Shown: positions 8,392 to 16,393, counted from the first letter of the stretch. The stretch: 64,000 nt of DNA from Paenibacillus vietnamensis (GCF_020169515.1 NZ_JAHMHW010000013.1:62001-126000); one strand, 5' to 3'. Made by a program: numbers and translations. The notes: generated by a model from the sequence alone, not told the origin.

Positions 8392-10410
8392 ATGACGGTT
8401 ACACAAAAATCGATTGAACAGCTTTCCATCGATACGATCCGCACGCTTGCGATCGATGCGATCGAGAAAGCGAAATCCGGTCACCCTGGCATGCCTATGG
8501 GTGCCGCACCGATGGGCTATCAGCTATTCGGCAAAACGATGAAGCACAACCCTTCGAACCCGACTTGGGTTAACCGCGACCGTTTCGTATTGTCCGCGGG
8601 TCACGGATCGATGCTTCTTTACAGCCTGCTTCACCTTTCCGGCTACGATTTGCCGCTTGAAGAGCTGCAAAACTTCCGCCAATGGGGCTCGCTGACTCCG
8701 GGTCATCCGGAATTCGGCCACACCGCGGGCGTAGACGCGACGACCGGTCCGCTCGGACAAGGTATCGCAATGGCGGTAGGCATGGCGCTTGCGGAAGCGC
8801 AGCTCGGCGCTACTTATAACAAAGAAGGCCATGACCTTATCAATCACTTCACATATTCCATTTGCGGCGATGGCGACCTGATGGAAGGCATCTCTCACGA
8901 GGCCGCTTCCCTCGCGGGCCACTTGGGCCTGGGCAAGCTGGTTGTCCTTTATGATTCGAACGACATTTCCCTTGACGGCGAGCTGAGCCTTTCGTATTCC
9001 GAAACCGTACAAAAGCGCTTCGAAGGCTACGGCTGGCAAGTTCTGCGCGTAGAAGACGGCAACGATCTCGAAGCTTTGTCCAAAGCGATCGCTTCCGCTC
9101 AAGCGGAGCTGGCGAAGCCGACATTAATTGAAGTTAAGACGATCATCGGCTACGGCAGCCCGAACAAAGGCGGTAAAGGCGGACATGCAGGCCCTCACGG
9201 CTCCCCGCTCGGCGCTGAAGAAACCAAATTGACGAAGCAGGCTTACGGCTGGTCGGAGGAGCATCAGTTCCACGTGCCGGACGAGGTACGTGCGCACTTC
9301 GCCGAAGTGAAGCAACAAGGCGAGCAAGCCAATGCGGAGTGGGAAGCGGCGTTCGCGTCCTACAAAGAAGCATACCCTGAGCTGGCTGCCCAGTTCGAGC
9401 TCGCAATTTCCGGCGCTTTGCCTGCAGGCTGGGATGCGGATCTTCCCGTCTACACGACAGAAGACAAGCCTCTTTCGACCCGCGTAGCTTCCGGCAACGC
9501 GCTAAACGGCCTGGCCAAAAACGTACCTAACCTTGTCGGCGGCTCCGCAGACTTGGAAAGCTCCACTATGACTCACCTGAAAGGCTTGACGCAATTCAAG
9601 CCGGGCAGCTACGACGGCCGCAACATCTACTTCGGCGTCCGCGAGTTCGGCATGGCCGCAGCGATGAACGGCATTGCCCTGCACAGCGGCTTGAAAGTAT
9701 TCGGCGGCACGTTCTTCGTATTCACGGACTACCTGCGTCCGGCTGTTCGCCTTGCCGCTTTGATGAAGCTGCCGGTCGTATACGTACTGACGCATGACAG
9801 CATCGCGGTCGGCGAAGACGGTCCTACGCATGAGCCGATCGAGCAGCTGGCTTCGATCCGCATCATTCCTGACCTTACGGTTATCCGTCCTGCCGACGCC
9901 AATGAAACGTCCGCTGCATGGGCGTATGCGGTAGAGAACACAGGCAACCCTGTAGCGCTCGTTCTGACGCGCCAAAATCTGCCGATTCTGGAAGGTGCGG
10001 TATCCGGCGCAAGAGAAAACGTCAGCAAAGGCGCGTATGTCGTATCCGACGCTGCAAACGGCAAGCCGCAGGCGCAAATTCTGGCGACCGGCTCCGAGGT
10101 TCAGCTTGCTGTTGCCGCTCAGAAGGCACTTGCCGAAGAGGGCATCCAGGTTCGCGTTATCAGCATGCCAAGCTGGGATCTGTTCGAGAAGCAATCCAAG
10201 GAATACAAAAATTCCGTCATTCTTCCTGACGTTAAAGCGCGCCTTGCAATCGAGATGGCTCATCCGTTCGGCTGGGAGCGTTACACGGGAGACCAAGGCG
10301 ACATCCTTGCGATCGACCGCTTCGGCGCTTCGGCACCTGGCGACCGCGTCATCAAGGAATACGGCTTTACGGTTGAGAACGTCGTAAGCAAAGTTAAAGC
10401 TTTGCTATAA
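8392..10410 (+). CDS. tkt: Transketolase
   Basis: 672 residues, full length. The N-terminal thiamine-diphosphate domain contains KAKSGHPGMPMGAAPMGY (about residue 24) and the GDGDLMEGISHEA block; the pyrimidine domain has FGVREFGMAAAMNGIA, whose Glu activates the cofactor, and THDSIAVGEDGPTHEP. The C-terminal transketolase domain follows. It transfers two-carbon ketol units in the non-oxidative pentose phosphate pathway and supplies erythrose-4-phosphate and ribose-5-phosphate. AGGAGGAAATTGGA precedes the ATG. Codon use is strongly biased, as expected for a highly expressed gene. ppnP follows 50 bp downstream and shares the terminator at 10792, suggesting cotranscription. Confidence 0.97.
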   Translation: MTVTQKSIEQLSIDTIRTLAIDAIEKAKSGHPGMPMGAAPMGYQLFGKTMKHNPSNPTWVNRDRFVLSAGHGSMLLYSLLHLSGYDLPLEELQNFRQWGSLTPGHPEFGHTAGVDATTGPLGQGIAMAVGMALAEAQLGATYNKEGHDLINHFTYSICGDGDLMEGISHEAASLAGHLGLGKLVVLYDSNDISLDGELSLSYSETVQKRFEGYGWQVLRVEDGNDLEALSKAIASAQAELAKPTLIEVKTIIGYGSPNKGGKGGHAGPHGSPLGAEETKLTKQAYGWSEEHQFHVPDEVRAHFAEVKQQGEQANAEWEAAFASYKEAYPELAAQFELAISGALPAGWDADLPVYTTEDKPLSTRVASGNALNGLAKNVPNLVGGSADLESSTMTHLKGLTQFKPGSYDGRNIYFGVREFGMAAAMNGIALHSGLKVFGGTFFVFTDYLRPAVRLAALMKLPVVYVLTHDSIAVGEDGPTHEPIEQLASIRIIPDLTVIRPADANETSAAWAYAVENTGNPVALVLTRQNLPILEGAVSGARENVSKGAYVVSDAANGKPQAQILATGSEVQLAVAAQKALAEEGIQVRVISMPSWDLFEKQSKEYKNSVILPDVKARLAIEMAHPFGWERYTGDQGDILAIDRFGASAPGDRVIKEYGFTVENVVSKVKALL

Positions 10411-10460
10411 TAACGGCGCCACAACTTTGCATTTGATAGAAAAAGGAGATCACGCACAAC

Positions 10461-10778
10461 ATGTCTCAATTCGAAAACGTAACGGTCGTCAAAAAGGCTA
10501 ACGTCTATTTCGACGGCAAAGTAACAAGCCGCGCGGTTCTGTTCGCGGACGGCACGAAAAAAACTCTCGGCATCATGCTGCCGGGCGATTATGAGTTTGG
10601 TACGGACTGCCTCGAAATCATGGAGATTTTGGCCGGCGACTTGAAGGTTCTGCTTCCGGGCGAAACGGAATGGATCCATATCCAGGGCGAGGGCGAATTC
10701 AAAGTGCCTGCGAACACGAAGTTCAAGCTTCAGGTTGCTGAAGTAACCGATTATTGCTGCTCGTACATTAACGAGTAA
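10461..10778 (+). CDS. ppnP: Pyrimidine/purine nucleoside phosphorylase
   Basis: 105 residues. It matches the PpnP (YaiE, formerly DUF1255) small cupin family along its whole length: VTVVKKANVYFDGKVTSR at the N-terminus, the central LGIMLPGDYEFGT and the C-terminal VPANTKFKLQV with DYCCSY. The family phosphorolyses several purine and pyrimidine nucleosides to base and ribose-1-phosphate. An AAAAGGAG ribosome-binding site precedes the ATG. Being just downstream of transketolase fits a route by which ribose from nucleosides enters the pentose phosphate pathway; that link is inferred from adjacency. Confidence 0.9.
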   Translation: MSQFENVTVVKKANVYFDGKVTSRAVLFADGTKKTLGIMLPGDYEFGTDCLEIMEILAGDLKVLLPGETEWIHIQGEGEFKVPANTKFKLQVAEVTDYCCSYINE

Positions 10779-10791
10779 GATTTTCCGATAT

Positions 10792-10844
10792 AAAGAGCTT
10801 TCCCGAAGTGCGGCGACGATCCGCCGGCGGGAAAGCTCTTTTTT
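10792..10844 (+). terminator. Rho-independent terminator after tkt-ppnP
   Basis: AAAGAGCTTTCCC (from 10793) pairs with GGGAAAGCTCTTT and runs into a T6 tract; the GC-rich loop contains its own small hairpin. Confidence 0.9.
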
Positions 10845-10997
10845 GTATAAGGCGGCCGTTCGGATAGAGTTCGGTTTTTCGCTACAAATCGGCCTTAAAA
10901 CAAATTGATTTCGGACAGTCATTCGGCTAAGGTTAGGAGAAGGGCGGCGATTCCAATCGCGTCGGCGCCCGGACAGCTTAATCAGGAGGGAAACTGC

Positions 10998-11519
10998 TTG
11001 AAGGAAAAAAATTTTACGCCGTTGATCGCGGTCTTAACGCTGGTCCTGGTTGCGGTTATTACGGTTTTGTTCTTTTTGCCGGCTTATGATGGAGAAATCG
11101 GATTTGATGTAAAGATTTTACCGCTTCTCAATGCGATTTTTAATTGTTTTACGTTCATCGCGCTGAGTATAGCTTTGGTTGCGATCTTGAAAAAAAACGT
11201 GAAGCTTCACCGCCGTTTTATCGGAGCCGCATTCGCTTCAACGACGCTGTTCCTTGTCTCGTATGTCACGTACCATTACTTGACGGAATCGACGAAATAC
11301 GGCGGAGAGGGCATTCTTCGGTCGATTTATTTTTTCGTTCTGCTGACGCACATCGTGCTGGCTGCCGCCGTTGTGCCGCTCGCGCTCATCTCCGTCGTCA
11401 GAGGCCTGCAAATGAAGGTGGAGAAGCATCGGAAAATCGCCAGATGGACGATGCCGATTTGGCTTTACGTGAGCTTTACCGGGGTCGTTGTGTATTTGAT
11501 GATCTCGCCATACTACTAG
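10998..11519 (+). CDS. DUF420 membrane protein (YozB/CtaM-like)
   Basis: 173 residues with five predicted membrane segments. The pattern LPLLNAIFNCFTFIALSIA, conserved histidines in KLHRRFIGAAF and TYHYLTEST, and the C-terminal HRKIARWTMPIWLY match DUF420. Staphylococcal CtaM of this family is required for assembly of functional heme-copper oxidase. A cytochrome-oxidase accessory role is therefore plausible but inferred. The TTG at 10998 is chosen because AGGAGGG lies 7 nt upstream; longer in-frame starts lack a ribosome-binding site. A shared convergent terminator separates it from tatC. No oxidase genes are adjacent. Confidence 0.82.
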   Translation: MKEKNFTPLIAVLTLVLVAVITVLFFLPAYDGEIGFDVKILPLLNAIFNCFTFIALSIALVAILKKNVKLHRRFIGAAFASTTLFLVSYVTYHYLTESTKYGGEGILRSIYFFVLLTHIVLAAAVVPLALISVVRGLQMKVEKHRKIARWTMPIWLYVSFTGVVVYLMISPYY

Positions 11520-11540
11520 AGGCCGGATACGGCGGAACGC

Positions 11541-11575
11541 CAAACAAGCCATTCCTTTCCGGAATGGCTTGTTTG
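11541..11575. terminator. Bidirectional terminator between the DUF420 gene and tatC
   Basis: CAAACAAGCCATTCC (11541-11555) and GGAATGGCTTGTTTG (11561-11575) form a perfect 15-bp stem with a 5-nt loop between two convergent genes. Confidence 0.85.
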
Positions 11576-11586
11576 CTTGCATGTTG

Positions 11587-12336
11587 TCAAGCGGCCGCTT
11601 CCCGGGCAGCCACGGCTGTAATTCGTTTGCGGTGCACGATACCTGAAAGATAGATGCTGATTTCGAAGAGTGCGACGAGTGGTATTAAAATAATAAAGGC
11701 GGAAACAAAGTCCGGCGGCGATAACAGGTTGGCGGCAATGACCAGAATGAGGTAAGCATACCGCCGCGATTTCTGAAGGCGCTTCGGCGTCAGCAATCCG
11801 ATTCTTGTGAGGAACATGACGACGATCGGCAACTCGAACGCAACTGCGATCGGTAATACGATATTGAACATAAAGCTGAAATATTGCGAAATGCCGTAGG
11901 TTTCAACGAGATTCATTTTCTCTGAAATCGACCTGACGAAGGAGAAGCTCATCGGAAGCACGACGTAATATCCGAAGGCGAGCCCGATCAGCAGGCATAA
12001 GGCGCTGTAGGGAATATAGCGCAATGCCGCATCTCTTTCATGCTTATGCAGCCCCTGCTTCACAAAGCTCCACAACAAAAACAGCGTCACGGGAAGAGAT
12101 ACGATGAAGGCGAACGCGAGCGCAATGCTCATATACATACGAATGCCGTCAAAGGGGGAGAACACGTTCCATTCCAGGCCGGAAGCCGGCGGCGTGGTTT
12201 TCATATAGTCCAAAATATAAGGAGAGGTAATGAGGCCGATCGCCGCGCTTGCCAAAAAGACGACAATGATGGCAATAAGCTGCCTTCGAAGCTCGGCGAT
12301 ATGCTCCAGCAACGTCATGACCGTTTGTTTGCCCAT
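11587..12336 (-). CDS. tatC: Sec-independent translocase subunit TatC
   Basis: 249 residues with six membrane segments. The N-terminal LLEHIAELRRQLI is the signature that recognises the twin-arginine signal, and FSPFDGIRMYM plus the conserved Glu in the first periplasmic loop region are present. TatC is the receptor of the twin-arginine pathway, exporting folded proteins across the cytoplasmic membrane. It lies 23 bp downstream of a TnrA-like regulator on the same strand and so is probably in one transcript with it. Divergently placed are a Tat-signal-bearing amino-acid oxidase and, further on, tatA, so the translocase genes bracket a likely substrate. The start ATG has AGGAGC upstream. Confidence 0.95.
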   Translation of the reverse strand: MGKQTVMTLLEHIAELRRQLIAIIVVFLASAAIGLITSPYILDYMKTTPPASGLEWNVFSPFDGIRMYMSIALAFAFIVSLPVTLFLLWSFVKQGLHKHERDAALRYIPYSALCLLIGLAFGYYVVLPMSFSFVRSISEKMNLVETYGISQYFSFMFNIVLPIAVAFELPIVVMFLTRIGLLTPKRLQKSRRYAYLILVIAANLLSPPDFVSAFIILIPLVALFEISIYLSGIVHRKRITAVAAREAAA

Positions 12337-12359
12337 GCTAAAGAGCTCCTTTCGCGTGA

Positions 12360-12596
12360 CTAATGGCGCGTTTGCTGACCCGCGATGGTTTTGCGTAATT
12401 CAAACGTATGAAAGCCGTCTTTCATTTTCGAGTGAATCTCCTTCAGCTGCTCGACGTCCTCGAATGAAAACTTTCTCGCTCCGCCCGGTGAACGGCCGGG
12501 AAATACCAGCTGTTTGTCCTCGTAATACCGGATCTGGCGTTCCGTCAACCCGGTTAACTCGCGCACGATTCCAATACTCATTACTTTTTGACTCAT
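12360..12596 (-). CDS. Short TnrA/GlnR-like MerR family regulator
   Basis: 78 residues. Residues 5-60 form a MerR-type winged helix (IGIVRELTGLTERQIRYYED, then RKFSFEDVEQLKEI) closely resembling Bacillus TnrA and GlnR, which sense nitrogen through glutamine synthetase. The protein ends about 15 residues after the DNA-binding domain and lacks most of the C-terminal region by which TnrA and GlnR respond to feedback-inhibited glutamine synthetase. AGGAGG lies 7 nt before the ATG. A perfect TnrA/GlnR box at 12657-12673 lies upstream, so it may be autoregulated or controlled by another family member. It probably controls tatC downstream and the divergent oxidase operon; the target assignment is inferred. 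Confidence 0.85.
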   Translation of the reverse strand: MSQKVMSIGIVRELTGLTERQIRYYEDKQLVFPGRSPGGARKFSFEDVEQLKEIHSKMKDGFHTFELRKTIAGQQTRH

Positions 12597-12620
12597 AGCT
12601 CCGCCTCCTGGAACGATAGA

Positions 12621-12626
12621 ATAATA
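12621..12626 (-). promoter_or_regulatory. Predicted -10 element of the TnrA-like/tatC transcript
   Basis: Read on the minus strand, TATTAT gives a predicted start near 12614, 18 nt before the start codon. The matching -35 position reads TACATA, a poor fit, as expected for an activator-dependent promoter. Confidence 0.45.
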
Positions 12627-12656
12627 GACGTTAGAAGATGCGTTATGTAATGTATA

Positions 12657-12673
12657 TGTGATATAAATTTACA
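12657..12673. promoter_or_regulatory. TnrA/GlnR box upstream of the MerR-like regulator and tatC
   Basis: TGTGATATAAATTTACA matches TGTNA-N7-TNACA at every fixed position. Its centre (12665) is about 51 bp upstream of the start predicted for the leftward transcript, the spacing known for TnrA-activated promoters. Confidence 0.8.
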
Positions 12674-12837
12674 TAAACATCTCTTTGGAAGTGATTTTAT
12701 CAAGACGTTTATGAAAAAACAATGGTCGGGTCGAACTACAAAACTATAAATATGGAAAAAATATCCTAATATTATAGGTTTTCATGCCCATATTGAGGAA
12801 ATTTATCGAAAAGAGGTTCTGTTCCAAAAAATATTTA

Positions 12838-12854
12838 TGTTAGGTTTCCTTACA
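12838..12854. promoter_or_regulatory. TnrA/GlnR box upstream of the amino-acid oxidase operon
   Basis: TGTTAGGTTTCCTTACA matches TGTNA-N7-TNACA exactly. A -10-like TATCTT at 12885-12890 puts the predicted start near 12897, so the box is centred about 51 bp upstream, the activating position. The remaining bases of the 340-bp intergenic region are AT-rich and hold no gene. Confidence 0.8.
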
Positions 12855-12935
12855 AAATAATAGAATCATTAAATCTTTCCATGATATCTTGTCGGTGGGT
12901 TACATAACGAAGCTGACGAATGGGAGTGAGCTGGG

Positions 12936-14540
12936 ATGAATTCTGCGAAATCGCCTTCCGAAATGTCGAGGAGGCAGTTCTTGAGCACGGTGGGGAAGCT
13001 TGGCGGAGGAGCAGCGGTATTCAGCGTCATGGGGACTCTTGGTCTCTTGTCGCCGGAAACGTTAAAGGCGGCGGATTATGTTCCGCCGGATAAGAATGAG
13101 CTGTCCATGAGTAAGCGTAACGGGAAAAAGGTCGTCATTCTAGGCGCCGGCATTGCAGGCTTAACCTCCGCGTACGAGCTAGGACAAGCCGGCTACGACT
13201 GCACCATTCTCGAAGCCCGCGCCCGTTCGGGAGGACGCATCTGGTCGGTCCGCGGCGGGACGACGGTCGCCGAGGTCGGGGCTTCAAAGCAGGTGGCCAG
13301 GTTCGCCGACGATTTATATTTAAATGCGGGACCGATGCGGATACCCCAGTTCCACGTAACGATGGAGTATATTCGGAAGTTCGGCATACCGATCGAGCCG
13401 TTCAATAATGTGAATGACCATGCTTATTATTATAACGAAAATGTAGGTGAGCTCTCCGGCCGAAAGATCAGGAAACGCGAGGCGAAGGCCGACGTCCGCG
13501 GCTACGTCAACGAGCTGATGGCCAAGGCGGTCAGCCAGCAGGCGCTCGATATGCCGCTTACGGCCGAGGAAAAAGAGAAGCTGGTCGCATATCTCCGAAC
13601 GGAAGGCGGCTTGGATGCGGATTTATTTTACCGCGGCACCTCGCGCGGAGGCTACAAGGATGAGCCCGGGGCCAGGCTCGATGCCGGCGTGATCCGCGAT
13701 CCGTTCAGCATGAAGGCTATTATCAACTCCGGCTTCGGCAATTATTTAAGCAGCGAATATAGCTACGATCAACAAATGATGATGTTTCATCCGATCGGAG
13801 GCATGGATGCGATCCCGAACGCCTTCGAGAAACGGCTCAAAGGCAAAATCCGGTTTCATTCCGAGGTTGTGGAGATCAAGCAAAGCGACAGCGGCGTTGC
13901 CGTTTTTTACAAGCATCTGGGAACGGGCGAGATACACAAGGCGGAGGCGGATTACTGCATTTGCACGATTCCGCTATCCGTCCTGAAATCGATCAAAGCC
14001 GACTTTTCGCCAGATATGAAAAAAGCGATCGACAGCATCGGCTACGCCTCGGCCGGCAAAATCGGCCTGCAGTTCAAGCGACGCTTCTGGGAAGAGGACG
14101 AGCAGATCTACGGAGGCAATACGCTTACCAATATGGATATTTCATCCATTTATTACCCGCCTACCGGTTACATGCAGCAGAAAGGGCTATTGCTGGGCTA
14201 TTACGCATTCGGAGCGGCGGCGGATAAGCTGGGAGCCATGTCATCCCAGCAGCGCGAGGCGCATGCCCTGAGTCAAGGCGCGAAGATCCATCCCCAATAC
14301 TATAAGGAATTTGAAACATCGTTTTCGGTAGACTGGAAAAAAATTAAATATAATCTCGGAGGATGGGTGTCCTACAGCGGCGATCAGCGACAGACCGTAT
14401 ATCCGACGTTATGCAAGCCCGACAGGCGGGTCTATCTGGCCGGCGAGCATATGAGCTACATTACGGCATGGATGGCGGGAGGCATCGAGTCGGCCCGGGC
14501 CGTCGTCACCGATATCCATCAGCGGGTGATGAAAGAATAG
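12936..14540 (+). CDS. Tat-exported flavin amine oxidase (L-amino-acid oxidase type)
   Basis: 534 residues. A twin-arginine signal (MSRRQFLSTVGKL, residues 10-22, then a hydrophobic stretch) leads to export of the folded, FAD-loaded enzyme. The FAD-binding Rossmann motif KVVILGAGIAGLTSAYELG is at about residues 65-83, followed by LEARARSGGRIWS. The C-terminal FAD motif VYLAGEHMSYITAWMAGGIE closes the fold. This is the flavin monoamine oxidase/L-amino-acid oxidase family, which oxidises amino acids to imino acids with release of hydrogen peroxide. The exact substrate cannot be read; tryptophan 2-monooxygenase-like or general L-amino-acid oxidase are both possible. ridA-like and tatA genes follow in the same direction, and a nitrogen-control box lies upstream. 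Confidence 0.88.
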   Translation: MNSAKSPSEMSRRQFLSTVGKLGGGAAVFSVMGTLGLLSPETLKAADYVPPDKNELSMSKRNGKKVVILGAGIAGLTSAYELGQAGYDCTILEARARSGGRIWSVRGGTTVAEVGASKQVARFADDLYLNAGPMRIPQFHVTMEYIRKFGIPIEPFNNVNDHAYYYNENVGELSGRKIRKREAKADVRGYVNELMAKAVSQQALDMPLTAEEKEKLVAYLRTEGGLDADLFYRGTSRGGYKDEPGARLDAGVIRDPFSMKAIINSGFGNYLSSEYSYDQQMMMFHPIGGMDAIPNAFEKRLKGKIRFHSEVVEIKQSDSGVAVFYKHLGTGEIHKAEADYCICTIPLSVLKSIKADFSPDMKKAIDSIGYASAGKIGLQFKRRFWEEDEQIYGGNTLTNMDISSIYYPPTGYMQQKGLLLGYYAFGAAADKLGAMSSQQREAHALSQGAKIHPQYYKEFETSFSVDWKKIKYNLGGWVSYSGDQRQTVYPTLCKPDRRVYLAGEHMSYITAWMAGGIESARAVVTDIHQRVMKE

Positions 14541-14585
14541 AAGCGCTGTGCGCGCATGAAACGAATAATAGGAGGGTAACCGTAC

Positions 14586-15143
14586 ATGAATGTGAGGAAC
14601 AATATAAAAATCATCGCCGGCACCGCCCTGGTGTCCTGCTTTATCGGCGCTTCCGTCTACGCCGGTGCGCTGACGCCCAATAAACTGCCGTTGACGCCGA
14701 TCCACGAGCCTGAATTTTACGGCAGCGCGAGCTCGTCCATTTCCAGCAGCGTCGCCATTCCCGAGGGACTCGCGACCTTCTCGACGAGCGGTACGGTTCC
14801 GCCGCTTCTGAACAAGGACGGCAAGAACGTATACGAGCGCTACGGCAATACCGAGAAGCAGGGCGAGGGCATACTGCTGAACATTGAGAAGCAGCTGAAG
14901 GAGCAGGGGCTGTCGATGAAGGACGTCGTGTATCTCAGAGTATACGTAACGCCGGACGCAGCCCAAAAAGGCGCATTCGACTTCCAGGGCTGGTTCAACG
15001 CCTATGCGAAGTTCTTCAACACGAACGACAATCCGGTCAAGCCGGCCCGTTCGACCGTCGGCGTCGCGGGACTGGTCAACCCGGACTGGCTTATTGAAAT
15101 CGAAGCGGTGGCCGTATATCCGAAAGGACACAAACAAAATTAA
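14586..15143 (+). CDS. Secreted RidA (YjgF) family imine/enamine deaminase
   Basis: 185 residues. Residues 1-27 look like a Sec-type signal peptide (basic start, hydrophobic core, SVYAGA cleavage-like site), which is unusual because RidA proteins are normally cytosolic. The rest is a Rid domain: the conserved Arg is in KPARSTVGVAGL, corresponding to Arg105 of E. coli RidA, and the family ending reads WLIEIEAVAVYPKG. Rid proteins hydrolyse reactive imines to ketone plus ammonia. Following a Tat-exported amino-acid oxidase, it would convert the released imino acid outside the cell; this pairing is inferred from adjacency. Extra residues around YGNTEKQGEGILLN distinguish it from archetypal RidA. 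AGGAGGGT precedes the ATG. Confidence 0.85.
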   Translation: MNVRNNIKIIAGTALVSCFIGASVYAGALTPNKLPLTPIHEPEFYGSASSSISSSVAIPEGLATFSTSGTVPPLLNKDGKNVYERYGNTEKQGEGILLNIEKQLKEQGLSMKDVVYLRVYVTPDAAQKGAFDFQGWFNAYAKFFNTNDNPVKPARSTVGVAGLVNPDWLIEIEAVAVYPKGHKQN

Positions 15144-15182
15144 AGGTATCCATTCGCAAGCGAAAAAGGAGAAGGTGCATCT

Positions 15183-15389
15183 ATGCTGCAAAATTTGGGA
15201 TTGCCTGGCATTCTTATGATTCTCGTCGTCGTTCTTATTATATTCGGTCCTTCTAAACTTCCCGAGCTCGGCCGGGCGGTCGGCCGGACGCTTCACGAAT
15301 TTAAGTCATCGGCGAAGGAGCTCGTTTCCGATACGAAGGACGACGTGATCGAGCCCGAGAAGCAGGAGCTGATGAAATCGAAATCTTAA
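15183..15389 (+). CDS. tatA: Sec-independent translocase protein TatA
   Basis: 68 residues. One N-terminal membrane helix (about residues 5-21), the hinge FGPSKLPELGRAVG, an amphipathic helix and a short charged tail give the complete TatA pattern. TatA oligomers form the conduit for folded substrates delivered by TatC. AAGGAGAAGGTGCATCT precedes the ATG. It ends the oxidase-RidA operon, with tatC on the divergent arm of the same locus. No tatB is seen, in keeping with the minimal TatA-TatC systems of Bacillales. Confidence 0.94.
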   Translation: MLQNLGLPGILMILVVVLIIFGPSKLPELGRAVGRTLHEFKSSAKELVSDTKDDVIEPEKQELMKSKS

Positions 15390-15417
15390 GCCGACTTAGG
15401 CTGGTCGTTAAAAATAG

Positions 15418-15449
15418 AACCGGCAGGGAAACCCCTGACCGGTTTTGTT
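15418..15449 (+). terminator. Terminator after tatA
   Basis: AACCGG-CAGG pairs with CCTG-A-CCGGTT across a GAAACC loop with one bulge and is followed by TTTGTTT. Confidence 0.75.
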
Positions 15450-15496
15450 TATTGCGGGCAAGGATGCTTGCCGGACGCTCTATCGTCAGTTTCGGC

Positions 15497-16393
15497 CTAC
15501 GCCTTCCCGCCTCCGAATCGGCGGCCGATCCACTGCTCATAGGCTTGGCCCACGCTGGACATGTCAAGCTCGGAGTAGCCGAGCGCTTCGCCGATCTGGA
15601 ACTGGCCCTTAGCCGCCTCCAGCAGCGGCGTCGGCACCTTCAGGCTGTCCGACAATACGGAGCTCAGCTTCAAGTCCTTGAGCATCAGCTCTAGTGAAAA
15701 TTGCACGTCGTAATTGCTCTCAAGCAGCTTGGGTCCTTTCATTTCGGCTGCCTTGCTTGCCGCGCCGCCGGATTGGACAAGCTCCAGAAACGCGCTGCCG
15801 TCGATTCCGCCGCTGGCAGCAATTGCCATCCCCTCCGACAGCGCCACGACGTTAATGCCCACAATCGTGTTATGAGCCAGCTTGGCGACCGCTCCGCTGC
15901 CGTTCGGTCCCATCGGAATAACCTTCCGCCCCATGGCCAGAAGCACATCTTTGGCGCCGTCCAGCGCCTCTGCGGGTCCGCCGGCCATAAACACGAGCAT
16001 GCCGCTTTCGGCTGCGGGCTTGCTGCCCGTTACGGGTGCATCGAGAAAGCTTGCGCCAAGCGCTTCAGCGGCGGCGGCAAGCTCCTTGGCCAGCACAGGC
16101 GAGATCGTGCTGCTGTCGATAAGCGTCTGGCCGCTGCGAACGCCTGCGAATATGCCGCTCTCTCCCCAATAAACCTCGCGGATAGCCGCGTCGTTGCTGA
16201 TCATCGTGATGACGATATCGGAAGCTTCCGCGATGGCTGCAGGCGTCTCCAGCACCACAGCGCCTAGGTCGCGAAGCCCATCTGTTTTGCCGGGCGTCCG
16301 GTTATAGACGGTTACCGAAAATCCCTTTTTCAGCAAATTGGAGGCCATCGCATATCCCATGACGCCTAATCCGATAAATCCTACTTTTTTCAT
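15497..16393 (-). CDS. NAD(P)-dependent beta-hydroxyacid dehydrogenase
   Basis: 298 residues. It has the 3-hydroxyisobutyrate dehydrogenase family blocks in order: VGFIGLGVMGYAMASNL (nucleotide binding, residue 4), FLDAPVTGSKPAAESGM (substrate binding, about 117) and GAVAKLAHNTIVG (catalytic Lys, about 170). The family reduces or oxidises short beta-hydroxyacids such as 3-hydroxyisobutyrate, tartronate semialdehyde or succinic semialdehyde; the substrate cannot be told here. GAGGAATTC lies before the start codon. It is convergent with tatA and divergent from pgi, with no operon partner. Confidence 0.88.
   Translation of the reverse strand: MKKVGFIGLGVMGYAMASNLLKKGFSVTVYNRTPGKTDGLRDLGAVVLETPAAIAEASDIVITMISNDAAIREVYWGESGIFAGVRSGQTLIDSSTISPVLAKELAAAAEALGASFLDAPVTGSKPAAESGMLVFMAGGPAEALDGAKDVLLAMGRKVIPMGPNGSGAVAKLAHNTIVGINVVALSEGMAIAASGGIDGSAFLELVQSGGAASKAAEMKGPKLLESNYDVQFSLELMLKDLKLSSVLSDSLKVPTPLLEAAKGQFQIGEALGYSELDMSSVGQAYEQWIGRRFGGGKA

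Noticed and set aside
10905..10997. Longer N-terminus for the DUF420 protein
   Set aside because: The TTG at 10998 has AGGAGGG at good spacing and matches the family start; upstream codons are not family-like.
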